Assembly (NCBI RefSeq): GCF_001679785.1
Contig: NZ_CP016292.1
Span: 62,001 to 126,000 of the forward strand
From: Rhizobium leguminosarum
Lineage (GTDB): Bacteria; Pseudomonadota; Alphaproteobacteria; Rhizobiales; Rhizobiaceae
Direction of reading: 5' to 3'
DNA length: 64,000 bases
Below, in pieces: positions 17,974 to 26,231 of this stretch. The position numbers and the translations under genes were made by a program. Position 1 is the stretch's first letter. The number at the start of each line of letters is the position of its first letter. A model generated the notes under the pieces. That model was given only the letters and a program-made list of their open reading frames with translations. It searched no databases and had not been told where the DNA came from.

Positions 17974-18938
17974 CACAACCCAAAAATCCGGAACGATGAC
18001 CGGCCGGACTGTTCGCGCACCGCGTCGAAACTCTCGAGCCGCTCGAACAGCCGCGTGGCCGCCCAGCGCGACAGGTTGCTGCCGGGCGCCGAGGCTGGCA
18101 CTGCATCCTCGTTCAACAGCCTGCGGATCACCGATCCGGCACCCTTGGTGCGCAGCTTCGGCGCGACAGCCAGCAGCCGGCTGGCCCGCCGATCGATATC
18201 GGCAGCAGAGCGAAGCGCCGCCTCGACACCCTCGACCAACGCCAGGCAGACCGCGCGCGGATAAGCCGGATCGCCTGGTCGCACACGCCCGCGTCCGCCG
18301 TTCGTACGGAAGGCGGCGCCGTAGCGCTCGGACAGCAGCAGCGGCACGGGTCTTGGCCATTTCAGCTTTTGGGAGAGCACGACATCGGCCAGGCCCAGGG
18401 CAAGCACCTCGGCATCCGGGCGAACGGCAAAGATCGCCGTTATCAGGTCCGCCACTGCGAAAGGTGCTGCTCGCCCGGACTGGATCGCAGAATCGACCGT
18501 ATCCAGGATCGAGGCAAGACCATCGTCCCAACGCAGGTCCATTAAATCGGCGAGCTCCTTGACGAAGGGCGACCCCGGCGTGCCGGATCGGCGGGTCAGC
18601 GATCGTGTGGCCAGAAACAGCTTTCCGGCCGGCCCCGGATCGTCCCCGGGTGCCGTCAGCAAAAGCGCGTCACGGAGCGCGCCTTCTTCTTCGTTGCGGC
18701 CAAGCATTCTGGCAGCGATCGCGGCGGACTTCAGGGCGAGGCGATCACGCCAGCAGCCGAGCCACTGAGGGTCGGCGCGGATCAGATCGTCAAGGGATTT
18801 CAGAGCGATACCGGCGGCAAAGGCCGCGTCGGCCTCGTTCGTTTCGTGGCCGCGCGGCAGTGCCCAGGTTGGCCGGGCCTGCGACCAGATCGGGGCAGGT
18901 GGTGGGGCTGATGCGGGCGAATCCATGCACGAGAGCAT
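17973..18938 (-). CDS. DUF1403-family protein
   Basis: A 321-aa protein of DUF1403, recognisable from the proline-rich opening followed by [47 protein letters not shown] and the closing [22 protein letters not shown]. It is largely helical and has no known activity. It lies directly upstream of and is coupled to scpB, and is divergent from the first recombinase across a 112-bp gap that contains a dif-like palindrome. Alternative starts are 18938 and 18926 (internal Met). Its constant company with ScpB suggests a shared role in plasmid DNA organisation, partition or dimer resolution, which is inference. Confidence 0.82.
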   Translation of the reverse strand: MLSCMDSPASAPPPAPIWSQARPTWALPRGHETNEADAAFAAGIALKSLDDLIRADPQWLGCWRDRLALKSAAIAARMLGRNEEEGALRDALLLTAPGDDPGPAGKLFLATRSLTRRSGTPGSPFVKELADLMDLRWDDGLASILDTVDSAIQSGRAAPFAVADLITAIFAVRPDAEVLALGLADVVLSQKLKWPRPVPLLLSERYGAAFRTNGGRGRVRPGDPAYPRAVCLALVEGVEAALRSAADIDRRASRLLAVAPKLRTKGAGSVIRRLLNEDAVPASAPGSNLSRWAATRLFERLESFDAVREQSGRSSFRIFGL

Positions 18939-19005
18939 AAATCAAGTGCGCAGTTTTGGCCAGCAACATTGTATCAAACCGCACGTGCCGTCGATCATAT
19001 AAAAC

Positions 19006-19030
19006 GAACGATAAACTTCCATTATCGTTC
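19006..19030. promoter_or_regulatory. dif-like palindrome upstream of first recombinase
   Basis: Two 9-bp inverted arms, GAACGATAA and TTATCGTTC, are separated by 7 bp. The inner ATAA...TTAT with a 6-8 bp centre is the layout of XerC/D dif and similar core crossover sites. It sits in the divergent promoter region of DUF1403 and the recombinase, so it could equally be an operator. Confidence 0.55.
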
Positions 19031-19050
19031 ATTTCTGTCATTATAAGGAA

Positions 19051-20229
19051 ATGAGCCAAATCATCGAGCAAAACAGCGAAAATCATGGCGAGGCGAGCTC
19101 TGCTCCGTCTCTCGGCACGCCGGTTCCGGACGATATTTCCGCGTCGCAGCCGTCGGCCGGCATCCCGATGCACAACGCCACCCTCCCCTCCCCTCTTCCG
19201 GAAGCAAGCACTGCCTTGCCCGCCCACCTGGAGCAGCTTGCCGATCGAGCGCGCGGTTATGTCGAGGCCTCCAGTTCCGCCAACACCCGCAAGGCCTATG
19301 CCTCGGACTGGAAGCATTTTTCCGGATGGTGCCGCCGGCAAGGGCTGGAGATCCTGCCACCCAACCCGCACACCGTCGGCCTCTACATCACCGCCTGCGC
19401 CGGTGGCAGTGACGCGGTCACCGCCTCGGGTGCGGCAATCGCCGGCCGCAAGCCGAATTCGGTGACGACGATCGAACGGCGGCTGTCTGCCATCACCTGG
19501 AACTATGCCCAACGTGGCACGCCGCTCGACCGCAGGGACCGCCATATCGCGACGGTTCTTGCCGGCATTCGCAACACCCATGCTGCCCCTCCCCGGCAGA
19601 AGGAAGCGGTGCTGCCCGAACACCTGATCGCCATGCTGGAGACGCTTCCCCGCGGTACCTTGCGAGGCCTTCGCGACCGCGCCATGCTGCTGATCGGCTT
19701 TGCCGGTGGGCTGCGGCGCTCCGAGATTGTCGGGCTCGACGTCGGCCGTGACCAGACGAAGGACAGCCGCGGCTGGGTCGAGATCCTCGACAAGGGCATG
19801 GTGGTCACGGTCCGGGGAAAACGAGGTTGGCGCGAAGTGGAAATCGGCCGTGGTTCGTCGGACGCGACCTGCCCTGTCGTTGCGCTGCGGACCTGGCTGA
19901 ACCTTGCAAGGATCGCGCACGGCCCGCTCTTCCGGCGGGTCACCGGTCAAGGCAAGGATGTCGGATCGGACCGGTTGCTCGATCAGGAAGTGGCACGGCT
20001 CGTCAAGAAGGTGGCATTGGCTGCGGGCGTGCGCCCCGACCTCACCGAGGCAGAGCGCGCGGAAAAGTTTTCTGGCCACTCACTGCGCGCCGGCTTGGCC
20101 TCTTCGGCCGAGGTCGATGAGCGCTACGTGCAGAACCAGCTCGGGCACGCGTCCGCCGAGATGACCCGAAAATATCAGCGGCGGCGGGACCGGTTTCGGG
20201 TGAACCTCACCAAGGCGTCCGGGCTTTGA
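19051..20229 (+). CDS. Tyrosine site-specific recombinase 1
   Basis: A 392-aa phage-integrase-family recombinase. An N-terminal SAM-like core-binding domain (about 65-180, STRKAYASDWKHF type) is followed by a catalytic domain with Arg in GGLRRSEIVGL, the HSLRAG box, and Tyr in MTRKYQRRRDRF after QLGHAS. All R-H-x-x-R-H-Y positions appear present. The start has AAGGAA 6 bases upstream. It lies 21 bp after a dif-like site and is followed at 245 bp by a second dif-like site and recombinase. It likely resolves plasmid dimers or moves a small element; the partner site choice is inferred. Confidence 0.9.
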   Translation: MSQIIEQNSENHGEASSAPSLGTPVPDDISASQPSAGIPMHNATLPSPLPEASTALPAHLEQLADRARGYVEASSSANTRKAYASDWKHFSGWCRRQGLEILPPNPHTVGLYITACAGGSDAVTASGAAIAGRKPNSVTTIERRLSAITWNYAQRGTPLDRRDRHIATVLAGIRNTHAAPPRQKEAVLPEHLIAMLETLPRGTLRGLRDRAMLLIGFAGGLRRSEIVGLDVGRDQTKDSRGWVEILDKGMVVTVRGKRGWREVEIGRGSSDATCPVVALRTWLNLARIAHGPLFRRVTGQGKDVGSDRLLDQEVARLVKKVALAAGVRPDLTEAERAEKFSGHSLRAGLASSAEVDERYVQNQLGHASAEMTRKYQRRRDRFRVNLTKASGL

Positions 20230-20474
20230 CTCCCTCCCCTGCCCCGATGATGAAATCGTTAGGTCAAAATCGTGGGCTGGATTTTTAGCTTAGCGCTTCA
20301 ATTGAAATCGGGAAGTAAAAGCCACAGCTGGCGTCGAAAGCCGGTCGCATCAGGGCTGTCATGCTGATTTTCGCGAGATCATAAGTCATTGAAATTATGG
20401 TAAATGATTTGCTAAAAGAACTCTATTACAATATTGCGGTTCCTCACATGGTATGATTGCTGGTTGGCGTTCTA

Positions 20475-20503
20475 ACCATCGATAAGTACTGGTTATCGAT
20501 GGT
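20475..20503. promoter_or_regulatory. dif-like palindrome upstream of second recombinase
   Basis: Two perfect 11-bp inverted arms, ACCATCGATAA and TTATCGATGGT, are separated by 7 bp, giving 29 bp in all, the exact architecture of a tyrosine-recombinase core site (11-7-11). Its inner CGATAA...TTATCG is the same as in the site before the first recombinase. Confidence 0.6.
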
Positions 20504-20587
20504 AGATTGATTTGGCGCCGCAAATCAGCAAGGATCGCAGCAAAGCAGGGCCGACACGGCCGCCGAAACCTGCCATTTGGAGGGTCC

Positions 20588-21739
20588 GTGGCCAAACCCA
20601 AGACATCACTGACCGCCGTCGAGCGGCGCGCCGAAGAGCTCGACACCATCGCCGCCGTACTGCCGATCGAGCGCCGCGACGAACTCGCCGAACTGCTGAC
20701 CGACCAGGATGTCGAGACGCTGCGCCATCTCGTCAACCAGGGCATGGGCGACAACACACTGCGGGCGCTGACCTCCGATCTGACCTATCTCGAAGCCTGG
20801 GGATTGGCGGCGACCGGACGATCCCTCCCCTGGCCGGCGCCGGAAGCCCTGCTACTCAAATTCGTCGCCCATCATCTCTGGGACCCGCAACACCGCGAGA
20901 CCGATCAGGATCATGGCATGCCGGCCGAGGTCGACGAAAACCTCCGGAGCCAGGGTTTTCTCAAATCTCTCGGTCCGCACGCGCCCGCCACGGTGCGCCG
21001 CCGACTGGCGAACTGGTCGACGTTGACGAAGTGGCGCGGTTTTGACGGCGCCTTCGCCTCCCCTGCCCTCAAGTCAGCCATTCGGCTGGCGATCCGAGCC
21101 GCGCCAAGACAACGTCTTCGCAAGAGCGCCAAGGCCGTCACCGGGGACGTGCTGGCAAAACTGCTGGCGACCTGCGCGAGCGACAGTCTGCGCGATCTGC
21201 GTGACCGGGCGATCCTGATGGTCGCGTTTGCCTCCGGTGGCCGGAGGCGCAGCGAGATCGCCGGGCTGCGCCGCGAGCAGTTAACCGTCGAGCCGCCAAT
21301 AACACTTGAGAATGGCCCTCCCCTCCCCTCTCTCGCCATCCATCTTGGTCGGACGAAAACCACGACCGGCGAACAGGACGACATCGTCTATCTGACCGGC
21401 CGACCCGTCGAGGCGCTGAATACCTGGATGACAGCGGCGAAGATCGACAAAGGGAGCGTGTTTCGGGGGATCGGGCGCTGGGGGACGGTGTCTCGGCGGG
21501 CGCTCGATCCGCAGTCCGTCAATGCCATCCTCAAGCAGCGGGCGCAGATGGCCGGGTTGGATAGTGGGGAGTTTTCGGCGCATGGGCTGCGATCTGGCTA
21601 CCTGACGGAGGCCGCAAACCGCGGCATTCCCCTCCCCGAAGCGATGGAGCAATCGCGGCATCGCTCGGTTCAGCAAGCCTCGAGTTATTACAACAATGCC
21701 ACGCGGCGCAGTGGGAAGGCCGCGCGGTTGCTCTCTTGA
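20588..21739 (+). CDS. Tyrosine site-specific recombinase 2
   Basis: A 383-aa tyrosine recombinase, same family as its upstream neighbour but clearly diverged. Catalytic pieces: Arg in SGGRRRSEIAGL, HGLRSGYLTEA, and SRHRSVQQASSYYN with the nucleophilic Tyr. GTG 20588 is chosen because GGAGGG lies 6 bases before it; the frame is open from 20507 without such a site. Its N-terminus resembles the core-binding domain of XerC-like enzymes. The second recombinase and the site at 20475-20503 suggest a two-enzyme system as in XerC/XerD; whether they act together is unknown. Confidence 0.9.
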   Translation: MAKPKTSLTAVERRAEELDTIAAVLPIERRDELAELLTDQDVETLRHLVNQGMGDNTLRALTSDLTYLEAWGLAATGRSLPWPAPEALLLKFVAHHLWDPQHRETDQDHGMPAEVDENLRSQGFLKSLGPHAPATVRRRLANWSTLTKWRGFDGAFASPALKSAIRLAIRAAPRQRLRKSAKAVTGDVLAKLLATCASDSLRDLRDRAILMVAFASGGRRRSEIAGLRREQLTVEPPITLENGPPLPSLAIHLGRTKTTTGEQDDIVYLTGRPVEALNTWMTAAKIDKGSVFRGIGRWGTVSRRALDPQSVNAILKQRAQMAGLDSGEFSAHGLRSGYLTEAANRGIPLPEAMEQSRHRSVQQASSYYNNATRRSGKAARLLS

Positions 21740-21874
21740 GCTTATGGCGCCGCTATGAACGGCGCATGAGGGCGCAGCCGCAGCCGTTTGGCGCGCAGGC
21801 CCACTTGCGACTTTGGCTCTTGAATGCCTCTACCTCATTCCCCACATCCCCGCCGCACAACCGGTGAGGAGAGT

Positions 21875-22117
21875 ATGCGCGAGTTTTTCGAGAAGACGTT
21901 CGGGCCAGCAGAGTTGTCGGTCGTCGATGCTGTTTTCAAAGCGTGGCTTGCGGAAAGTGGCATCACGAAAGAGATGCCGGAGGCCGAGCTTGCCGCGCGG
22001 GCTGTGATCAATCTCTTCCGCGAAGGACACGACACTCACGAGTCCCTGACGGCCGCCGCGGCTATGCACAGGGGCTTGGCAGACCTCAAGGACCCATTGC
22101 CCATTCCAGCGAGGTAG
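21875..22117 (+). CDS. Small 80-aa protein of a rhizobial paralog family
   Basis: An 80-aa helical protein with a good GAGGAG ribosome site 6-8 bases before ATG 21875. The segment AARAVINLFREGHDTHESLTAA matches a short protein at 59227-59451 (SAAIDLFNRGHRTQEELTSI), so the plasmid carries at least two members of this family. The family is common as unnamed small ORFs in Rhizobium. It lies alone between the recombinases and serA. Function unknown. Confidence 0.65.
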   Translation: MREFFEKTFGPAELSVVDAVFKAWLAESGITKEMPEAELAARAVINLFREGHDTHESLTAAAAMHRGLADLKDPLPIPAR

Positions 22118-22217
22118 CACCTCTATTGCGATACAGGCATCGAGAACGTGAAGCACGTTCCCAGGTCGTCCGAACCAAATGTGGTCATTCCCTGGTGCGC
22201 TAAGCCCTGGTCAGGTG

Positions 22218-23456
22218 TCAGTAGACCAATCGCGTGCGTATCGTTCCCGGAATTTCGCGTAACGCCTGAAGGATCTCGTCGGCATTTGCGGAAATCCCTT
22301 CGGCCTCGACCACCACGTAGCCCGTATCGCCGTGGGTCTGAAGGAACTCAGCGACGATGTTCAGCCCGCGCGACGAGAAGATCTCGTTGAGTTGGATGAG
22401 CATGCCAGGGCGGTTTTCATGCACGTGGATGAAACGCGTGCCGTTCGGGCGCTCGGGCAGCTGAACCTGCGGAAAGTTGACGGCGCCCATGGTCGATCCG
22501 ATATCGGAATATTCGACCAGCTTTCTAGAGACTTCTCCGCCGATGCGCTCCTGCGCTTCTTCCGTCGAGCCGCCGATATGCGGCGTCAGAATTACATTGC
22601 TCAAGCCCTGCAACGGCGTCTCAAAACGCTCGTTGTTCGAAGCCGGCTCTTTGGGGAACACGTCGATGGCGGCGCCCGCCAGATGGCCTTCTTTCAGGAC
22701 TTTCGCAAGCGCATCGAGATCGACCACTGTGCCGCGGGAATTGTTGATGAAGATGGCTCCCTTCTTCATGCGGCGCAGCTCGGCTTCGGTGATCATGTTA
22801 TGCGTCGAAGGCGTTTCGGGGACGTGCATCGTCACATAGTCGGAGATTTCGAGAAGCTCGCCGAGCGAAGCCATCGATTCCGAATTGCCCCGGCGCAGTC
22901 TGTCGGAAAGATCGAAATAGCGCACCACCATGCCCATGCTTTCGGCAAGCGCGCTGAGCTGCGATCCGATATTGCCGTAGCCGACAATGCCGAGCGTTTT
23001 GCCGCGGACTTCGCGGCTGCCGACAGCGGACTTCTCCCAGCCGCCCTCATGGGCGGAAGCCGAACGGGGAAATATCTGCCGAGTCAGCATGATGATTTCG
23101 CCGATCACGAGTTCCGCCACTGAGCGCGTATTCGAATAGGGTGCGTTGAAGACCGGAATGCCACGGCGCCGCGCCGCATCCAGATCGACCTGATTCGTAC
23201 CGACAGAAAAACAGCCGACGGCGATCAGCTTCTTGGCGGATTCGAAAATCTCCTCCGTTAACTGCGTGCGGGAACGAATGCCGATGATATGGGCGTCGGC
23301 GATATGGCTTTTGAGATCGCTATCATCGAGCGCTTTCGGTAGATGGACAAGGTTGGTGTAGCCAGATGACAAAAAATAGTCCGCGGCGGTCTGGCTGATG
23401 CCTTCCAGCAGAAGCACGGAAATTCGGTCGCGTGGGAGAGAAAGTTGACGGGTCAT
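22218..23456 (-). CDS. serA: D-3-phosphoglycerate dehydrogenase with ACT domain
   Basis: A 412-aa enzyme of serine biosynthesis, converting 3-phosphoglycerate to 3-phosphohydroxypyruvate with NAD+. It has the D-isomer 2-hydroxyacid dehydrogenase fold: N-terminal substrate half, Rossmann fold GIVGYGNIGSQLSALAESMG with Asp in VRYFDL, catalytic Arg in NNSRGTVVDLDAL, Glu in DVFPKEP and His in TPHIGGSTEEAQ. A C-terminal ACT domain (FIHVHENRPGMLIQLNEIFSS) binds serine as in E. coli SerA (410 aa). It lies just downstream of repC in the same direction, 299 bp away. A metabolic gene in this spot is unusual and may be a host-derived cargo. Confidence 0.93.
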   Translation of the reverse strand: MTRQLSLPRDRISVLLLEGISQTAADYFLSSGYTNLVHLPKALDDSDLKSHIADAHIIGIRSRTQLTEEIFESAKKLIAVGCFSVGTNQVDLDAARRRGIPVFNAPYSNTRSVAELVIGEIIMLTRQIFPRSASAHEGGWEKSAVGSREVRGKTLGIVGYGNIGSQLSALAESMGMVVRYFDLSDRLRRGNSESMASLGELLEISDYVTMHVPETPSTHNMITEAELRRMKKGAIFINNSRGTVVDLDALAKVLKEGHLAGAAIDVFPKEPASNNERFETPLQGLSNVILTPHIGGSTEEAQERIGGEVSRKLVEYSDIGSTMGAVNFPQVQLPERPNGTRFIHVHENRPGMLIQLNEIFSSRGLNIVAEFLQTHGDTGYVVVEAEGISANADEILQALREIPGTIRTRLVY

Positions 23457-23697
23457 AGATGTTGCTCCGATTTCCGAAAGGCCGATATGGTTTCAGTCGC
23501 TTATGAATCTCTAAGCGGCCGCACGAGAGCTAATACCAATACCTTGGTAGCGCGAATAGATCTCAACGTAGCACGGTTGCGAATGCCTCCTCACCCAAGG
23601 ATCGGAAACGATGACATCGGCTTCGCCGTCCCTCCCAACCGACTGAAAATCGAGGTTCAAGAGCAATAAGCCATTGATTTAGCGATACTAACGGCCC

Positions 23698-23714
23698 AAA
23701 AAAACGGCTGACAA
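23698..23714 (+). repeat. 17-bp repeat AAAAAAACGGCTGACAA, copy 1, downstream of repC
   Basis: The identical 17-mer occurs again at 26213-26229 in the repA-repB gap, so it brackets repB and repC. Its role is unknown; a protein-binding site for RepA or RepB is one possibility. Confidence 0.5.
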
Positions 23715-23755
23715 TTGACCTAGCGGTAACGGATCTCAGCTCATTCGTCGATTTC

Positions 23756-25000
23756 TCATCCCGCGAGCTTTCCCCCTGCCCCATTGGCCTTGAGAAGTGC
23801 CATCAGCATCGGGCCAAGCGAAAACTCGCCGCGCTCCGATCGCTTTGTGAGATCTCGTAGATAGCCACCGGCCGAACTAATCATGTTCGACCTTTCCAGG
23901 ATACACGCCATGGCCGCCGCGGCATTCTCCGGTCCCATAACGCCACAAGCTTCCTCGTATGCGGACGGGCTGACCCCCAGCATCGACCGAACGACGACTG
24001 CCGCGCTCATCAGCTCGCGCCAATGGCCTACTCTACCTCCCGGCCCGTAATCGCTAATCTGAGGGCAGGCTCGAAGTACCATGCCAAGCGGGAACGCCTT
24101 GATATGTTGGGTGGTGCGTTGGCCGCTTACCTGACCCTCCGCCCTCGTTTCAGCTACAGCCTCCAACTTCTCGCCCTGCTCGTTTCGAGAGCTAGGTTCA
24201 AGTTCATAGATGGATTCGGGTTTTGAATTCTGTATGTGGCATCCATTTTGGATAGCATTGCCATCCGTTTTTTCATCTTTTATCTGAATTTCCAGCTGGT
24301 TGAGCACTTCCTCACGAAGAAGCTCCATCTCGTCGAGTGTAGCCTCCACCTGCTGACGGGAGGGATATCGCGGAAGCCGGTCGAGGATGCCAACATAGGC
24401 GTCTTCAACGGCTTCCCAATTGCCGCTGGCTCCTTCTTCGAAGGCAGCTGTGATAAGCTTGCGAACATCCCGCCGGCAGATGGTCAAAGCTTCCTTGATC
24501 CTACGGAAACGAATTCGTTCGGCAACGACGTCCTGCGCGAGCTGAGCCAGTTCGGCCGCGCGAACGACCAATGGAGTCAAGTCGAAGCCGTATGCTTGTT
24601 CTATCTCGCCATCGCGATCTCGATGAGCGTAGCGCTTTCCGTTGGGACTGTCGCGTCTCTGGATAAGACCCGCATCGACGAGCGCAGCTAAGTGCCTACG
24701 CAGCGTCGTTCCCGCGATACCATGAGCGCGGAGCGACAGCTGGGCGTTCGATGGAAAGACGATCGGGCCGCGCTCTCTATCGAGTTCATTGTCAGGATAA
24801 AACGTCAACAGAGCATCGAGCACTGCAAGCGCTCTATCCTGGAGGGCCAAGCGTTCTCGCGCCTCACTGATGTCGCGGAAGACCTTCCACTTATCGACAC
24901 ACTTATCCGTTTTTGATTCTGCGACGGAGAGCTGCCCTTTCACCAGGGCGAGCGTCATCGATCGCCGCCCAAAGGGCGTCGAGACATGTCCCGTTTGCAT
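23756..25000 (-). CDS. repC: RepC replication initiator
   Basis: A 414-aa RepC, the initiator of repABC plasmids, which acts at an origin within its own coding sequence. The N-terminus MQTGHVSTPFGRRSMTLALVK is typical, followed by a winged helix (LRRHLAALVDAGLIQRRDSPNGKRYA) and the C-terminal ISDYGPGG-GHWRELMSAAVVVRSMLGVSPSAYEEA region. The family is about 400 aa, so it is full length. The 157-bp gap to repB carries the antisense RNA that limits RepC synthesis. It is last in the repABC operon read leftwards. Confidence 0.95.
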   Translation of the reverse strand: MQTGHVSTPFGRRSMTLALVKGQLSVAESKTDKCVDKWKVFRDISEARERLALQDRALAVLDALLTFYPDNELDRERGPIVFPSNAQLSLRAHGIAGTTLRRHLAALVDAGLIQRRDSPNGKRYAHRDRDGEIEQAYGFDLTPLVVRAAELAQLAQDVVAERIRFRRIKEALTICRRDVRKLITAAFEEGASGNWEAVEDAYVGILDRLPRYPSRQQVEATLDEMELLREEVLNQLEIQIKDEKTDGNAIQNGCHIQNSKPESIYELEPSSRNEQGEKLEAVAETRAEGQVSGQRTTQHIKAFPLGMVLRACPQISDYGPGGRVGHWRELMSAAVVVRSMLGVSPSAYEEACGVMGPENAAAAMACILERSNMISSAGGYLRDLTKRSERGEFSLGPMLMALLKANGAGGKLAG

Positions 25001-25060
25001 TTTTCTTTCACCTTTCTTCGGGCAAAGGAAATCCGCTCACCAAATCGGTGCCAAAGACTC

Positions 25061-25089
25061 TTGACTGTGATTCCGGGAAATGCGATTCT
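25061..25089 (+). promoter_or_regulatory. Promoter of the antisense RNA (repE/ctRNA)
   Basis: On the strand opposite repABC, TTGACT at 25061-25066 is followed after 17 bp by GATTCT at 25084-25089. Transcription would begin near 25096, giving a short RNA ending at the hairpin 25115-25147, as in other repABC plasmids. Confidence 0.6.
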
Positions 25090-25095
25090 CGATCT

Positions 25096-25147
25096 TGCTA
25101 CGGATAACGAGAGAGGCTTCCACGGGGTACCGTTCGGGGGCCTTTTT
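25096..25147 (+). ncRNA. repABC counter-transcribed RNA (ctRNA, repE)
   Basis: In the repB-repC gap, opposite to the operon, a promoter at 25061-25089 and a strong hairpin predict an RNA of about 50 nt. repABC plasmids make such a ctRNA that pairs with the repC leader and causes premature termination or hides the repC ribosome site, setting copy number and incompatibility. The GGATAACGAGAGAGG start of the transcript region looks conserved from memory. Ends are approximate. Confidence 0.75.
25115..25147 (+). terminator. Terminator hairpin of ctRNA
   Basis: Outer stem GGCTTCC with GGGGGCC (two G-U pairs), inner stem ACGG with CCGT around GGTA, followed at once by TTTTTC. This is a typical Rho-independent terminator on the plus strand. 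Confidence 0.8.
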
Positions 25148-25157
25148 CTTTTGCGGT

Positions 25158-26150
25158 TTAATCTCCGTTGTCTTCAGGTTTAGAACGCCTGTATTCGTCG
25201 TACAGCTGGTCCATTCGGCTGGAGAGCCAATCACTAAATGGCTTGGCTTCTGTGTTCGAAAGCTCGATAGCCACCTTCTTGGACTTGGCGTTCATCGAAA
25301 AACTCAACGAGCTATCGCGCGATACCCACTCTTTCGCAGATGCCGTCGCTTTCGGCTTCTTTGCATCTGATTTGGTCTTGTACCGCTTGAGATAATCGTG
25401 GAGGTCGTCAAATCTCTTGTCCTCGGAAAGTTCAAGGAACTCAGCGTTAGCCACGCGATCGGTCGAAGCTCGTAGTAGGGCAGGGGTAAGCACCAGTTGC
25501 CTGAGGCTCAGCCATTTATCCCGCCCTATCTTCTTCGCGGCGCCAACCGCCTTGATGACTGGAGCAGGGACGACTTCGACAACGCCGAGCATCTTGGACA
25601 GCATCGCTTCATCGATGGCCAGGGATGTTCGAACTACGTCCTTGGTCAGTCCCGTGGCAAGTAGGTTCTGAGCAAAGTAGGCACGCTCGATAAACGACAG
25701 ATTGGACCGGGCCGAGTTTTCCTGGCCTTGTGCAATAGCCGAGGCGATATCGTCGAGTTTCTTGACGATCGCCTTAACCGGAATTCCGAGCTCGCGTGCG
25801 ACTTTCAGGCGCCGGTGGCCGAAAACGACCGTATATCGCTGCCCATCCGAACTCGGCCGCACCAGGATGGGAGTCGACTGCCCGGACTCCTGGATTGCCT
25901 GCTTCAGTTCCTGATACTCCTCGCCGTCATCGGAGAGACGATCGGAGATAGAGGAGGCGTCGAGCGACTGTGGATCCAACTCCACAATCACTTCACCTTC
26001 CATCAGCTTCTTGGTGTTCTCCGCAAGATCCTCAATGGACCGAACAACCGTCTTCGCAGCCCCGGTCATCGCGTAGCCAGGCTTGGTTGGCGCTCTGCTA
26101 GCGGAGAGAGAAGCTATGTCCAACTTTGCAAAAGGGTTTTCACGCGACAT
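25158..26150 (-). CDS. repB: RepB plasmid partition protein (ParB family)
   Basis: A 330-aa ParB-like centromere-binding protein. The ParB/Sulfiredoxin-type nuclease-like domain is visible as ELKQAIQESGQSTPILVRP and YTVVFGHRRLKVARELGIPVKAIVKKL (GHRR is the CTPase-site arginine pair), then the HTH region LSFIERAYFAQNLLATGLTKDVVRTSL. It follows repA by 81 bp and works with it to segregate the plasmid; it also helps repress repABC. I did not find a GTTNNNNGCNNNNAAC-type parS by eye nearby. Confidence 0.95.
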   Translation of the reverse strand: MSRENPFAKLDIASLSASRAPTKPGYAMTGAAKTVVRSIEDLAENTKKLMEGEVIVELDPQSLDASSISDRLSDDGEEYQELKQAIQESGQSTPILVRPSSDGQRYTVVFGHRRLKVARELGIPVKAIVKKLDDIASAIAQGQENSARSNLSFIERAYFAQNLLATGLTKDVVRTSLAIDEAMLSKMLGVVEVVPAPVIKAVGAAKKIGRDKWLSLRQLVLTPALLRASTDRVANAEFLELSEDKRFDDLHDYLKRYKTKSDAKKPKATASAKEWVSRDSSLSFSMNAKSKKVAIELSNTEAKPFSDWLSSRMDQLYDEYRRSKPEDNGD

Positions 26151-26212
26151 GGCTCGTCTCCATATACCCTGTCAACTTCGATAAGGTCTTGCTATCCTTT
26201 GCGAAAAGCGGG

Positions 26213-26229
26213 AAAAAAACGGCTGACAA
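26213..26229 (+). repeat. 17-bp repeat AAAAAAACGGCTGACAA, copy 2, in repA-repB gap
   Basis: Same 17-mer as at 23698-23714, same orientation. It lies at the end of repA, overlapping the last bases before its stop. Confidence 0.5.
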
Positions 26230-26231
26230 GG

